DNA from: a virus
Virus record (IMG/VR): IMGVR_UViG_3300032356_000151
Location: 1-21,702 of that record
Reading direction: 5' to 3' (one strand)
DNA: 21,702 nucleotides
In this document: in pieces, positions 5,419 through 13,824 of the stretch
Layout: each line of letters begins with the position of its first letter
Numbering within the stretch: the stretch's first letter is position 1
Notes under the pieces: generated by a model
What the model saw: only the letters and a program-made list of their open reading frames with translations
Told to the model about the DNA's origin: nothing
The model's database searches: none
Made by a program: the position numbers and the translations under genes

Positions 5419-6483
5419 TCAGCGCGCAACATCCGGCAGTCGGACCCAGCCCAGATGGACCACCCGCGACTCCGTGAGGTCGATGCGTCCGTGGCGATCG
5501 AACTGGGCCACACCGTAGCCGCAGGCCATGCGGTAGCCGCCCCACGGCCCGGAGCGGGCGTGATCGAGCGAGTAGGGTGGCAGGTGCGTGGCGCAGCCGA
5601 CCTCGTACAGGTAGCCGGAGCCCCCGAAGACCGGCGTCTGGGAGACCCGGTGGGTGTGGCCGGTGAAGAAAGCCCGCACCGGCAGGCGGAAGCCGAACTG
5701 ATCCGCGTACGCTTCCACCCGCTCCCGCATCCGCCGCACGGTCGCGCCCGGGGTGAGCAGCGAACGGTCGTAGTGCCCGAACACGGCGTCACCTATTTGG
5801 ATCAGCGGCGAGTCGATCCGGACAATCCCGAGGTCTGCCATCCGGTCGTACACCGTCAGCAGCCGCTGCAGCACGTACTCCTGCTCCTCGGGTCTCAGTT
5901 CCCGCGTGATGCGCTTGATCGGGCGCAACATGTGATTGGATTGACCGGAAACAACCTTGCCAAACGAGCCGGCGAGCAGCTCGAACAATCCGGCAGCGAT
6001 CGTCTCCTCCTGTGACGGGTCCGACAGGTACGTCTGATCAAACCGGCTGAACGCGTCGAAGTTCACAGCCTCGAACATGATCAGGCAGTCGGCCCCGCCC
6101 TCGCGCTCAAGCACCGCCCGGACGACATCCCAGTCCGTGAACGGCACGTGCAGATCATCAAGGAAGACGACCCGGCAGGGGAACGCAAGATCGAGGCGGG
6201 CGTTGCGGCAGACATTGCGGTAAGCGCGGCGCAGGACGTCCTGGCAGGCGCGACGCAGGCGCGCTAATTCAGACTCGAGCTGCCGCCTCTCCCGCATGCG
6301 CTGGCACCGTTCCACATAGCGCTCAATGTCCTCGCGCCGGACGACGCCGCGCAGATACTCGCTTAGACGTCCCTGGGATATGCCGCAGGCCCTGGCGGCC
6401 TCGAGCTGGGAGGCGCCACCGCGAACCAGCTCAACCGCCCTGTCCAGCCGCTCCAGATAGTCTGGCGGGACCGTCGGCGGCAT
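5419..6483 (-). CDS. HTH domain plus calcineurin-like metallophosphoesterase
   Basis: The 354-aa protein has an N-terminal helix-turn-helix-like segment (about 15-47, ASQLEAARACGISQGRLSEYL), then an arginine-rich helical linker (50-95) and a metallophosphoesterase domain. Ligand motifs appear in family order: DDLH (109-112), FE at 137-138 where GD is usual, SNH (182-184) where GNH is usual, GH (236-237) and GHTH (275-278). Most metal ligands are kept, with a conservative Asp-to-Glu change, so it is divergent but possibly active on phosphoesters, perhaps nucleic acid. The ATG at 6483 follows GGAGGGGG and lies three nt after the endolysin stop, so it is translated with the lysis genes. A role in DNA processing or late control is inferred only. 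Confidence 0.8.
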   Translation of the reverse strand: MPPTVPPDYLERLDRAVELVRGGASQLEAARACGISQGRLSEYLRGVVRREDIERYVERCQRMRERRQLESELARLRRACQDVLRRAYRNVCRNARLDLAFPCRVVFLDDLHVPFTDWDVVRAVLEREGGADCLIMFEAVNFDAFSRFDQTYLSDPSQEETIAAGLFELLAGSFGKVVSGQSNHMLRPIKRITRELRPEEQEYVLQRLLTVYDRMADLGIVRIDSPLIQIGDAVFGHYDRSLLTPGATVRRMRERVEAYADQFGFRLPVRAFFTGHTHRVSQTPVFGGSGYLYEVGCATHLPPYSLDHARSGPWGGYRMACGYGVAQFDRHGRIDLTESRVVHLGWVRLPDVAR

Positions 6484-6486
6484 CCG

Positions 6487-6888
6487 TCACCCCCTCCACT
6501 CAACGTGCGCCCGGTCCCAGCCATAGGGCGCCTCCATCCCCTCCGCCTCCGCCGCCCGTTTCAGCGCGTCAAAGAATTCCGCGCTGCTCCAGCCGTGGCT
6601 CCTGCTTACGATGTCAACGGCCTTGCCCGTCAGGTGCTTGCTCGCCAGCGTCCGCGTCACAGGCTGGCGGTCGCGGGAATGCCAGCGCCCGACGCCGTAC
6701 AACCATGCCTGCCGCGCCGGGGTGCGCCGCGCCTCGTAAACCACGGGGTCCCAGCCCGCTTTGCGTAGGCGCGTCAGGATCCGCCGCACACGCTCCGCCA
6801 CGTACGGCTCAAGGGAACCGATGTCCGTGATCCTTGGCGGCTCGGGCGGGGATTTCCCCCGGGAGCTCCGGGCCACTTTCATGGCCAC
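6487..6888 (-). CDS. Endolysin, M15-type peptidase
   Basis: This 133-aa product matches the single-domain peptidoglycan peptidases (D-Ala-D-Ala or L-Ala-D-Glu type) used as phage endolysins. The zinc site is visible as SKHLTGKAVD (83-92; His85 and Asp92) and AHVEW (127-131; Glu130 catalytic base, His128 ligand). There is no wall-binding domain or signal peptide, so it probably depends on the holin for access to the cell wall. The GTG start at 6888 is favoured because AAGG lies 7 nt upstream; the ATG two codons later is the alternative. It follows the holin-like gene by four bases. Confidence 0.9.
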   Translation of the reverse strand: MAMKVARSSRGKSPPEPPRITDIGSLEPYVAERVRRILTRLRKAGWDPVVYEARRTPARQAWLYGVGRWHSRDRQPVTRTLASKHLTGKAVDIVSRSHGWSSAEFFDALKRAAEAEGMEAPYGWDRAHVEWRG

Positions 6889-6892
6889 CGCG

Positions 6893-7072
6893 TCACCTTT
6901 TCAGCGTCACCGGCTGCGAGGTCAGAAGACGCATGACGATGGCCGCGATGGCCGCCGCCGGTGCAAGCCACGCCTCCGGCACCACCTGCCGCACCTCCGG
7001 GATTGAGTTCAGCCCGATGATCAGACCCATCAGCCAGATCGTCCGGCTTCTCCAGATCGACTTGCCTTTCAT
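6893..7072 (-). CDS. Holin-like small membrane protein (59 aa)
   Basis: This short frame encodes 59 aa beginning MKGKSIWRSRTIW. It has two hydrophobic stretches (about 12-24 and 36-50) and a charged N-terminus. The pattern, with a basic start, IW, and a final helix ending in RLLT, resembles the small phage holin-like proteins found next to endolysins. The ATG at 7072 has GGAGG six nt upstream, and the start lies one base beyond the preceding stop. The predicted role is to permeabilise the membrane so that the M15 endolysin can reach its substrate. Position and size support this; sequence similarity is modest. Confidence 0.78.
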   Translation of the reverse strand: MKGKSIWRSRTIWLMGLIIGLNSIPEVRQVVPEAWLAPAAAIAAIVMRLLTSQPVTLKR

Positions 7073-7073
7073 T

Positions 7074-7307
7074 TCATCCTCCGTTCATCAGCCTGGCCAT
7101 CGCCAGGAGAAATCCTCCGAGCCCGGTGAAGACGGCCACCAGAACCCCGGCGGCCACCGAGTACAGGAACCGGCGGAACTCCGCCACCGTGCGCTCTGCA
7201 GTTTCCGCTTCCGCCTCGTGGCGCTCGTAGCGGATCAGGAGCTCGTCCACCTTCCGCTCCAGCCGGTCCAGCCGGGTGACAATGGTCGTTAACTCCTCGT
7301 GGCTCAT
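7074..7307 (-). CDS. XhlA-like coiled-coil/transmembrane lysis protein
   Basis: The protein is 77 aa. Residues 5-45 form a charged amphipathic coiled coil (TRLDRLERKVDELLIRYERH). Residues 49-70 form one membrane helix (YSVAAGVLVAVFTGLGGFLL). This is the plan of haemolysin XhlA-family proteins, which sit beside holin and endolysin genes in Firmicutes phages and help in membrane disruption. The start is ATG at 7307, preceded by GGAG nine nt upstream; longer in-frame extensions lack a ribosome site. It overlaps neither neighbour and begins the lysis cassette. Confidence 0.8.
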   Translation of the reverse strand: MSHEELTTIVTRLDRLERKVDELLIRYERHEAEAETAERTVAEFRRFLYSVAAGVLVAVFTGLGGFLLAMARLMNGG

Positions 7308-7311
7308 CGCG

Positions 7312-7815
7312 TCAGCTCCACGGCCGCGTCCAGCGCGTCCTCTCGGTGATTGATGTGATCTGGCTGGCGCCCACCTGCGCCGTCGCCAGCCGCACCGCAT
7401 GGTCCGGCGCCGCCGCGCTCGTCGTCACCACCAGGTCCCGCACGCCCGCCGGCGTCTGGCGCAACCACACGTAGTTCGTCGCGTTCGCGATAGCCCCCTG
7501 CGAGAGCGCCGCGCTCAGGCGCACCGGCACCGCGCCTGTGTAAGACCCGGCGCTCCCCTGCGGCACGATCGCCGCCGTGCCCGCCGCCACCGTGAAGGTC
7601 ATCGTCCCCACGCCCGTCACGCACGGGGTGGGGGAGAGCGGCAAGAGCTGCGGCCCGATCACCTCCAGCGTCAGCAGGCGCAGCATGGCATCGAGCAGGA
7701 AGTCGTTATCCTGCCCGGCCACGAAGTTGGCCTGGATCTCGCCCTTCAGCTGCCCCCAGGTCGCGGCGCTGGATGTCGCAATGTTATTCGGAAACTGACG
7801 GATCACGTTGCTCAT
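7312..7815 (-). CDS. Putative phage tail/baseplate-associated structural protein
   Basis: This 167-aa product has no recognised family. It has a polar N-terminal helix (about 20-50) followed by alanine-, glycine- and threonine-rich beta-type sequence with several short hydrophobic strands (for example GTMTFTVAAGTAAIV). That composition is common in virion surface proteins. Its ATG overlaps the stop of the 1011-aa tail protein as ATGA, so the two are translationally coupled. It lies between the tail tip and lysis genes, where tail fibre and fibre-attachment proteins are usual. The role is inferred from position and composition. Confidence 0.7.
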   Translation of the reverse strand: MSNVIRQFPNNIATSSAATWGQLKGEIQANFVAGQDNDFLLDAMLRLLTLEVIGPQLLPLSPTPCVTGVGTMTFTVAAGTAAIVPQGSAGSYTGAVPVRLSAALSQGAIANATNYVWLRQTPAGVRDLVVTTSAAAPDHAVRLATAQVGASQITSITERTRWTRPWS

Positions 7816-10800
7816 GCCGTTGTCCAGCTCCTGCCGTTGTCCCGCGATACCAGCGACGTCACCGCGCCGCCGGTCCGGTAGCTCAGGATCAGTTGCCGCT
7901 CCCGCCCCTGCGGCCCGGGACGCACCACCACGGAAAGCGCCACAGCGTCGTCGTCTGAGGCTGCCGCTGCGGTGTGCGACTCCACCAGCGTCTGACCGCC
8001 GTCCACGCTCCAGCCCACGCGAACCTGCCCAGCCTGGGCGCGCCAGGCCACGTACGTGATCCCGGACGCCACATCGTGCAGGATAAACGGCCGCCCTGCA
8101 TTCGCCACCAGCATCGTTGCCTCGCTCCAGCTCTCCCCGTCATCCATGCTCACCCGAGTCCACACGGACCCGGCAGTCTCATAAACGATCCGGAGGCGGC
8201 GCCCCCGCTCGTGATCCAGAACCGCGATGGACGGCCACGAGCCCGGGAAAAGCGCCCGCGGCGGCTTCCAGCCTGCGGGCCCCTGACGGTCCATCAGCAC
8301 CATCCCGGCCTGTCCGAAGGCCCGGTAGAGCGTCTGAGTCACGGACAGGGTCTGGTGGATGCCCTCGGGGACCGGCTCCGCGCCAGCCTCCCCCTCGATG
8401 CACACCCGCGCCAGGCGCCCCTGCGGGATCTCCCCGGCCGCCGCCGGATACGGCGGCGCCTCCGGGTCCAGTGTCACATAGTGCTGCCCGGCCTGACGCA
8501 ATCCCGGCGAGCGCCACGCCCCGCGCCAGGCAGGGCACACATGCCAGACGGTGTCCCCGCGGTCGGAGACGTGCACCAGCGCCCCGTCGAGCGCCCCGTC
8601 TCCCGGGGCCGCCGCCATCCCGTGAGCCGCCCCGCCGATGAGCCGCGGGATGACCAGCCGGACCGGCGTCACGTTCTGCCCCACCGCGATGTAGTCCGCC
8701 TGCAGATGCGCCGGCAGGAGGATCGCGTCCTCGTAGTCCTCCTCGCCAGCCCCGGTCCGCACCGTCCGGCAGACCGGCACCATGTGGTAGGCCCACCGCC
8801 CGTTGTGCGCCCACTGCTCCACCAGGTGGTAGTCCAGCATATGCGCCGGGCCCAGCCACTGGTCATGCTCCGGAGGCCGGGCGCGGATGGCCTCGCTATA
8901 ATCGGCGTTGAACGCGCCGACGATGCCCAGATCGCCGATTCCGCCCAGGCGGCCCCACAGGCCGTCCACGCTCACGGCGCCCATCACATCGTCCAGCCGC
9001 CGCAGCTCCTCGACCTCTTCGCGGTCCCGGTTCCACTTGCCGAGGCGCTCGTCGGCGACCACCTTACCCTCACTCAGGAAGGCCATGATGCGCCGGATAT
9101 AGGTCTCGTCCTCGCTCTCCCGGTCCCGGAAGGCCGGCAGGTCGGCGAGCATCTCGTTCTGGATAAGCAGATGGCGGCGGCTCTCGCGTGCGAACCGGAT
9201 GCTCTTGATCACCCAGTCGTCCGCGGAATCGAAGGTGAGGCGCAGTGTCACGGGGCTTTCAACGCCCCAGCCCCAGCCGTAGGCCGGCTCGTTCAGGGTC
9301 TCGGTCGTATCCACCCCCTGCAGGTTGCCGGGAGCCAGCAGGTCAAATCGCAGCTCCGTCTCGGCCCCCTCACTTTCAAACGCCCAGGTTTTCTGCCCGA
9401 TGGTGAGCGTCCCGGTTCGCCCCGGCCCCGCCGTGGCGGCCGAAATGCGCAGGAAGCGGCAGCTTCCCCAGCAGGCCTGTTGCGGCGTCCAGGAGCGCTC
9501 CATCCAGCGCCCGGCAGGCCCGCTGCAGCGGATGCCGCCTCCCTGGAGCGCCAGCGTTCCGCTTGAACTCCAGGGCTGCAGGCTGGTGCACGCGTCCGCC
9601 ACGAAATACGGGATCAGGTAGAGAGCCCCCCACTCCCAGCCCGCACCCTCCAGCGGCAACAGCATCGGGCAGCGCCAGGCGTTGCGGTCGAGACCCGCCT
9701 CCTCCAGCTGGTCCGGGTCGAGCGTCCAGGCGAAGATCGGCGACCCGTCGTCGCGGATCTCTTCCTCCATGTGGTAGTGGCCCGGGCCGCCGAAGAAGCT
9801 CTCGTAGCCGCCCCGGATCCGGTAGTCCCGGTAGACCCACGTCCTGCTCCCGGGCCCGGTGAAGGCGGTCTCAAAGTCCGGATGAGCATACTGCGGCGGG
9901 GCGTTCGGAGGCAGGCCCGTCGGCTGCAGCTCCAGTTGCGCGTCGAGCACCTCGCCCGCGCCGTCCCGCAGGTCCGCCTCCGCGGTCACGGTCCTTGCCG
10001 GGCTGAAGTTCGCGCTTATTCTCAGGTCGGCCTCGAGCCCGATGTTGTACATTCTCCCGGTCAGCCGGTCGCCTGCGGCGGTCAGCCGCACAACATCCAC
10101 CTCTCCCAGGCCGTGCGGCCAGGTGATATCGTCGCGGATCGTCAGGTCCCACGGCTCAAATGCGGGGGAGGCCCCGGCGCTGCGGATATCCCGGCATGTG
10201 ACGATCCCGGTGCCCCCGTAATAGTCCACGATCCTCCCAGGCGCCATGGCATAGCCGGCGCCGCGGAAGTAGCCGATTACGCTCACCCGCCCGCGTGGCA
10301 GCTTCGCCGGTTCGGTCGTGGGCTCGAGAACGTAGTCCTGGCCCCACACGCGCACCCGCACGCGCCCGCCCGGCCACCAGCTCAGGCGCTCGAGTATCGC
10401 GGCATCGTATCGCCGCAGGTCCCGCACCTCGTCCTCCCGGTTCCAGGTGCGACCCCAGCCGGTGCGGTCCAGCTCCTCCAGCCGGGCGGCCAGGCGCGTC
10501 GGGTATTCCAGCCGCATCTCCACAGTCACGGGCACGGTCACGGCCTGCGGGCTCGCCCCGTCCGCAAGCACCACCGGCTCCTCCAGGAGATCGGCGATTT
10601 CATTGCCGATCTGCAGCCACACGAAGTCCAGCTGCAGCACCCAGCGCATCTGGTCCGGGTCAAAGGGATCCCGGAACATCTGGATCTTCACGTCGGCGCT
10701 GGCATAGTTATCTTCGAGGCGCATCCTGGCTACCGACACACTGTCCGGGCAGTACTCATACGGCGGGCTGGATCCGGCCAGAAACTCCCAGACGCAGCCG

Positions 10801-10847
10801 GCGTCGTTCGTTGTCTCGTTTGGCTCGACGATCCAGACGGCGCTCAT
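7812..10847 (-). CDS. Large phage tail protein with C-terminal Asp-box (BNR) repeats
   Basis: At 1011 aa this is the largest single protein in the tail module. The N-terminal part (about 1-330) is beta-rich and tryptophan-rich. The middle includes a charged helical segment near KWNRDREEVEELRRLDDV. The C-terminus carries Asp-box-like repeats: SMDDGESW (900-907), a degenerate SVDGGQTL (947-954) and SRDNGRSW (1001-1008). These mark sialidase-type beta-propeller folds. Such repeats in phage tail proteins suggest carbohydrate or surface binding, so this may be the receptor-binding tip protein. Ending just after an Asp-box suggests an incomplete or differently closed propeller. Its ATG overlaps the preceding stop (ATGA). 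The coding frame is certain; the receptor role is inferred. Confidence 0.85.
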   Translation of the reverse strand: MSAVWIVEPNETTNDAGCVWEFLAGSSPPYEYCPDSVSVARMRLEDNYASADVKIQMFRDPFDPDQMRWVLQLDFVWLQIGNEIADLLEEPVVLADGASPQAVTVPVTVEMRLEYPTRLAARLEELDRTGWGRTWNREDEVRDLRRYDAAILERLSWWPGGRVRVRVWGQDYVLEPTTEPAKLPRGRVSVIGYFRGAGYAMAPGRIVDYYGGTGIVTCRDIRSAGASPAFEPWDLTIRDDITWPHGLGEVDVVRLTAAGDRLTGRMYNIGLEADLRISANFSPARTVTAEADLRDGAGEVLDAQLELQPTGLPPNAPPQYAHPDFETAFTGPGSRTWVYRDYRIRGGYESFFGGPGHYHMEEEIRDDGSPIFAWTLDPDQLEEAGLDRNAWRCPMLLPLEGAGWEWGALYLIPYFVADACTSLQPWSSSGTLALQGGGIRCSGPAGRWMERSWTPQQACWGSCRFLRISAATAGPGRTGTLTIGQKTWAFESEGAETELRFDLLAPGNLQGVDTTETLNEPAYGWGWGVESPVTLRLTFDSADDWVIKSIRFARESRRHLLIQNEMLADLPAFRDRESEDETYIRRIMAFLSEGKVVADERLGKWNRDREEVEELRRLDDVMGAVSVDGLWGRLGGIGDLGIVGAFNADYSEAIRARPPEHDQWLGPAHMLDYHLVEQWAHNGRWAYHMVPVCRTVRTGAGEEDYEDAILLPAHLQADYIAVGQNVTPVRLVIPRLIGGAAHGMAAAPGDGALDGALVHVSDRGDTVWHVCPAWRGAWRSPGLRQAGQHYVTLDPEAPPYPAAAGEIPQGRLARVCIEGEAGAEPVPEGIHQTLSVTQTLYRAFGQAGMVLMDRQGPAGWKPPRALFPGSWPSIAVLDHERGRRLRIVYETAGSVWTRVSMDDGESWSEATMLVANAGRPFILHDVASGITYVAWRAQAGQVRVGWSVDGGQTLVESHTAAAASDDDAVALSVVVRPGPQGRERQLILSYRTGGAVTSLVSRDNGRSWTTA

Positions 10848-11224
10848 CTGACGGGTGTCTGGTCCGTTATGCGGTCTCCCGACGTGAAAAACTCAGCCCT
10901 GGTATAGGTCAAGACGCGGGTATATGGCCCGCGGCAGCCCCGGCTGTTCGGATTAGCCGGGTCGGGGCTGGAGGCCTGCGCGGCGGCCTCACGCGGCCGC
11001 TCCTCGTCCACGGGGCGCCCCTCCGCAGCGGGCTGGAGCCTGCGCGCCTGCTCCAGCAGCATGCGTGCCCGCATCAACCGGAGAAACCAGCTGTCGTCAC
11101 GCAGCGCCAGCGTCCGCCGCCCGGCAGGGGCAAGCGTCTGCCACGGGGGCAGCGGGATGTGCGGCGCGCTCATGTCCGGCAAGGCCGGAAGGCGCTCCTG
11201 TTGGTAGATCAGATCAGCCGGCAT
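10844..11224 (-). CDS. Small tail-module protein of unknown function (126 aa)
   Basis: The 126-aa protein has no recognised domain. The middle (RLMRARMLLEQARRLQ) is likely helical, followed by a proline/glutamate-rich stretch and a C-terminal segment rich in arginine and threonine. The ATG at 11224 has GGGAGA eight nt upstream. It overlaps the stop of the hub-like gene by 11 nt, and its own stop overlaps the next gene as ATGA. Tight overlaps on both sides and its position between two tail-tip genes suggest a tail-tip assembly or connector role, but nothing in the sequence proves it. Confidence 0.75.
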   Translation of the reverse strand: MPADLIYQQERLPALPDMSAPHIPLPPWQTLAPAGRRTLALRDDSWFLRLMRARMLLEQARRLQPAAEGRPVDEERPREAAAQASSPDPANPNSRGCRGPYTRVLTYTRAEFFTSGDRITDQTPVR

Positions 11225-13304
11225 CGCGCATCTCCCCCGTGTAGGTCGCCGGCCGGTGGTAGAACACCTCGTCGTCCCGAACGAGCCTCACGGCCACCTC
11301 CGTGATGCGGAAGGTCCCGCGCCCCTCAATTGTCACCCGGTCGCCGGGCCAGACATCGGGGTCCCACTCCGCCGACCAGACGGCGAACCGCACCGGGTCC
11401 ATCACCCCGGGGCGCTCAATAAGGGCCGAAAGCATCCGCCGGATATCATCGTCTCTGCGGACGCGGCTTTCGCGCAGCAGCGCCCACATACGCTCGCCGG
11501 TCCAGTTCCGCGGCCGCTCATTCACCGGCTTCAGCGGGTCCTCGGCGTCGGTGTCGATGACCTGCATCAGGGTATGCTCCCCGTCCGGCGTGCAGTAGTC
11601 GACCGCGAGCGTCGTCACCTCCGGGCGTATGGCGCGCTCCTCGTAGCTCCAGGCAAGTGTATGGCGCGCCGCGCCTGCGGACTGCCGCTCCGCGTCGCTC
11701 AGGAAAAACGTCTTCACCGGATCGCCCGCATCGTCGGCGAGATGGTACATGCGGAAGACCCACCGGTCCCCGCGCGGGCGCTCCTGAAAGCTGTAGCCGA
11801 ACAGCGACTCGATCCGTTCCAGCCAGTACTCCACTGTCTGGCCGGCCTCCACCGGGCACACGGGTGTTCCGCGAGTCCCGGACGGCATCTTCAGACCGGA
11901 GAGGTCCGGCAGCTCGATGTCCTGATCCTCCGTGGCACCGATCAGACCCAGCAGGTACCGCACCACCTTTTCCAGGTCCTCCCCGTCGAAGGGCCCGTGC
12001 GCGGGCATCTGCGTGGTCCGGGATCGGAGCATGAGCACGCCCTCCAGCTGCCAGCTCGCGCGCCGTGCCTGCGTGTTGTGCCCGAAGGTGCGGGCCGGGT
12101 CGTTTGCAAACCCGAGGAATACCGGCACCTCTCCGGCGCGGATCCGGACCAGGCGGTTGTGCAGCAGGGCGGTGCCGCCGTAGTTCTCGCCGTCCCGGAG
12201 CTCCAGCGCGCCGGCGGCCCCCCGACGCCCGTCAGAGAAGCGCAGCTCGAGCTCGGCCACGTCGTCTGTTACATCCAGAGGCGTGCCCGAACGCTCGGCG
12301 CCCTCGCCGGGCATGCGGATCCGCACGCCGTAGATTACCGGCGTCCAACCCGGCCGCCCGTCCGGGTTCTGCCCGGGCTCCGTGCCTGAGAGCATCACGT
12401 ACTTAATCCGGTAGGCGCGCTTCTGCCCGTCCCACGCGATCCCGGATTCGCTCTCTGCCTCGATGCAGGCTGCCAGCACGCCGCAGCCGGAAGGCACGTC
12501 CCATTCATCCAGACCGATCTCCGGCGCCTGCGACGGGCGCGGTGCAAGTGGCAGGTAGCGCACCGGGGTGACGAACTCCACCGGATCCGCCGGAAACACC
12601 GCCGGCATCGCCAGCACCATGCCCTGGCACAGCGGAAATTGAATCTTCAGCGGCCCGGCGGTGTGGACCGCGGCATGCAGCACCCAGCCCCATTCGTGCG
12701 AGGGGCTGTAAAAGCAGATGCGCCGGTCGCCGAGCGGCTGGATGTAGAGCTGCACGAACTCCCCGGAGATGTCGCGGGGATGGCGCGTGATATAGCCGAT
12801 GCGCCCCTCCTGCGGCAGGCTGCCGCCGGTTACCTTCGCCTCGCCGGTCGAGTACAGGCGCAGGGTGTACTGACCGAACGTGATGCGCGCCATCTCCAGT
12901 CGGTCCCCGCTCGTAGCGAAGGCGCGCAGCTCAAGCCACAGCGGCTGGCCCTCGAGGAAACTTCGGCGGGTGGAAATCTCGGCGTTGGTGCCGCGGGAGA
13001 GCAGGAAATAGTCGTACGCGGCCCGGAACTCGATCTCCGCCCAGTCCGCATCCGACAGGTTCCAGTCGCTCTTGCGCGGCCGCGCGAAGGCGCCCGTCGT
13101 GCTCGTGGCCCACGCGGAACTCATCTGGATGGGCCGGATCTGCAGGTGCCCGGTCAGCGGGCAGATCCACCAGTTGGGCGAGGGCCACTGCTCCCCTGCC
13201 GTCCCGCGCGCCCAGGAGAAATCGAAGCCGTCCCACATGGGCGGGTGCGCCGTGGTGCGCCCGGGAACATCCAGTTCGATTGTCAGCCTGTTTCCAATCG
13301 GCAT
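11214..13304 (-). CDS. Tail hub-like/tail-tip structural protein
   Basis: This 696-aa beta-rich protein follows the tape-measure gene, where distal tail and hub proteins are encoded. Residues 1-300 include many tryptophans and an inset of likely beta strands. The C-terminal half resembles hub proteins of the gp27/gpD kind: a segment with RLVRIRAGEVPVFLGFAN (ligand-plane interface type), and near the end DPDVWPGDRVTIEGRGTFRI, a pattern typical of the last hub barrel. No lytic or peptidase motif was seen. The ATG at 13304 follows a weak GGGAA site. In the operon it is separated from the tape-measure gene by the opposite-strand moron. Assignment rests on position and general fold pattern. Confidence 0.72.
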   Translation of the reverse strand: MPIGNRLTIELDVPGRTTAHPPMWDGFDFSWARGTAGEQWPSPNWWICPLTGHLQIRPIQMSSAWATSTTGAFARPRKSDWNLSDADWAEIEFRAAYDYFLLSRGTNAEISTRRSFLEGQPLWLELRAFATSGDRLEMARITFGQYTLRLYSTGEAKVTGGSLPQEGRIGYITRHPRDISGEFVQLYIQPLGDRRICFYSPSHEWGWVLHAAVHTAGPLKIQFPLCQGMVLAMPAVFPADPVEFVTPVRYLPLAPRPSQAPEIGLDEWDVPSGCGVLAACIEAESESGIAWDGQKRAYRIKYVMLSGTEPGQNPDGRPGWTPVIYGVRIRMPGEGAERSGTPLDVTDDVAELELRFSDGRRGAAGALELRDGENYGGTALLHNRLVRIRAGEVPVFLGFANDPARTFGHNTQARRASWQLEGVLMLRSRTTQMPAHGPFDGEDLEKVVRYLLGLIGATEDQDIELPDLSGLKMPSGTRGTPVCPVEAGQTVEYWLERIESLFGYSFQERPRGDRWVFRMYHLADDAGDPVKTFFLSDAERQSAGAARHTLAWSYEERAIRPEVTTLAVDYCTPDGEHTLMQVIDTDAEDPLKPVNERPRNWTGERMWALLRESRVRRDDDIRRMLSALIERPGVMDPVRFAVWSAEWDPDVWPGDRVTIEGRGTFRITEVAVRLVRDDEVFYHRPATYTGEMRDAG

Positions 13305-13332
13305 ATCAGTTCCCGCCAGCGGCCAGGTGTGC

Positions 13333-13351
13333 TATCATGGAGACGGAGAGG
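13333..13351 (+). promoter_or_regulatory. Extended -10 promoter and ribosome site of the plus-strand moron
   Basis: TGCTATCAT (13330-13338) forms an extended -10 element without a clear -35. It is followed by the purine-rich GGAGACGGAGAGG (13339-13351), seven nt before the ATG at 13358. The leader would be very short. This arrangement supports independent expression of the moron. Confidence 0.5.
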
Positions 13352-13357
13352 ATTCGC

Positions 13358-13819
13358 ATGGCATACACGCTTCACCGCTGCCGATTTTGCGGGCAACCCT
13401 ATTACGGCGGCACCCGCCACCGGTGCCCGCCACCGCCCCCGCCGCCGCCTCCACCCCCATGGGTCCGGAAGGAGAGCGGGGACGAGACCTATCTTTTCGC
13501 CACCATCGCGCTGACCCTTGTCGCGGTGGCCATTTTGATTGGACTGTCACTCGATCCGTCCATGCCGCCGTGGGCCGGGATGCTCCTCCTGACGGGCCTG
13601 TCCGGGTGCGGCCTGTCCGCAGTTATCGGCGGGGTCATCGGCGCAGTCCGCGGTCGGCTCTGGTACGGCGTCTTCTGGAGCCTGCTCTCCGGACCCCTGG
13701 GGTGGCTGCTTGCCGCCTGCGCCCAGGACCCACGGCCCCGGTGCCCATGGTGCCAGATGGTCATCCCGGACGGCGCGAAGGTGTGCGGACACTGCGCCCG
13801 CCAGCTGCCTCAAGCCTGA
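13358..13819 (+). CDS. Opposite-strand moron: zinc-ribbon/polyproline membrane protein
   Basis: This is the only convincing plus-strand gene in the window, inserted between the hub-like and tape-measure genes. The 153-aa product has an N-terminal CxxC...HxC motif (C8, C11, H21, C23), 11 consecutive prolines (24-34) and three predicted membrane segments (about 46-65, 74-96, 102-121). A C-terminal zinc ribbon follows (C129, C132, C143, C146). The ATG at 13358 is chosen because GAGAGGA lies 7 nt upstream and a promoter-like element precedes it; starts further upstream overlap that element. It ends five bases from the convergent tape-measure stop. Orientation, own promoter and membrane topology fit a lysogenic-conversion gene, for example superinfection exclusion, which is inference. 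Confidence 0.82.
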   Translation: MAYTLHRCRFCGQPYYGGTRHRCPPPPPPPPPPPWVRKESGDETYLFATIALTLVAVAILIGLSLDPSMPPWAGMLLLTGLSGCGLSAVIGGVIGAVRGRLWYGVFWSLLSGPLGWLLAACAQDPRPRCPWCQMVIPDGAKVCGHCARQLPQA

Positions 13820-13824
13820 CTTGG

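Noticed and set aside
3500-5420. Prophage attachment site between the late genes and hsdM
   Set aside because: No integrase, tRNA end or direct repeat marking an att core was found, so the boundary cannot be placed.
7974-9566. 530-codon plus-strand frame opposite the large tail protein
   Set aside because: It is rich in His, Arg and Pro, as expected for the antisense of a GC-rich gene, and has no ribosome site. The minus-strand frame has coupled starts and domain motifs. Similar antisense frames at 9771-10907, 11256-12389, 12639-13514 and 19913-21298 were dropped for the same reason.
13280-13357. Upstream starts for the plus-strand moron (13280 or 13337)
   Set aside because: 13280 is antisense to the hub-like gene start and 13337 lies within the promoter -10 element. 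Only 13358 has a proper ribosome site.
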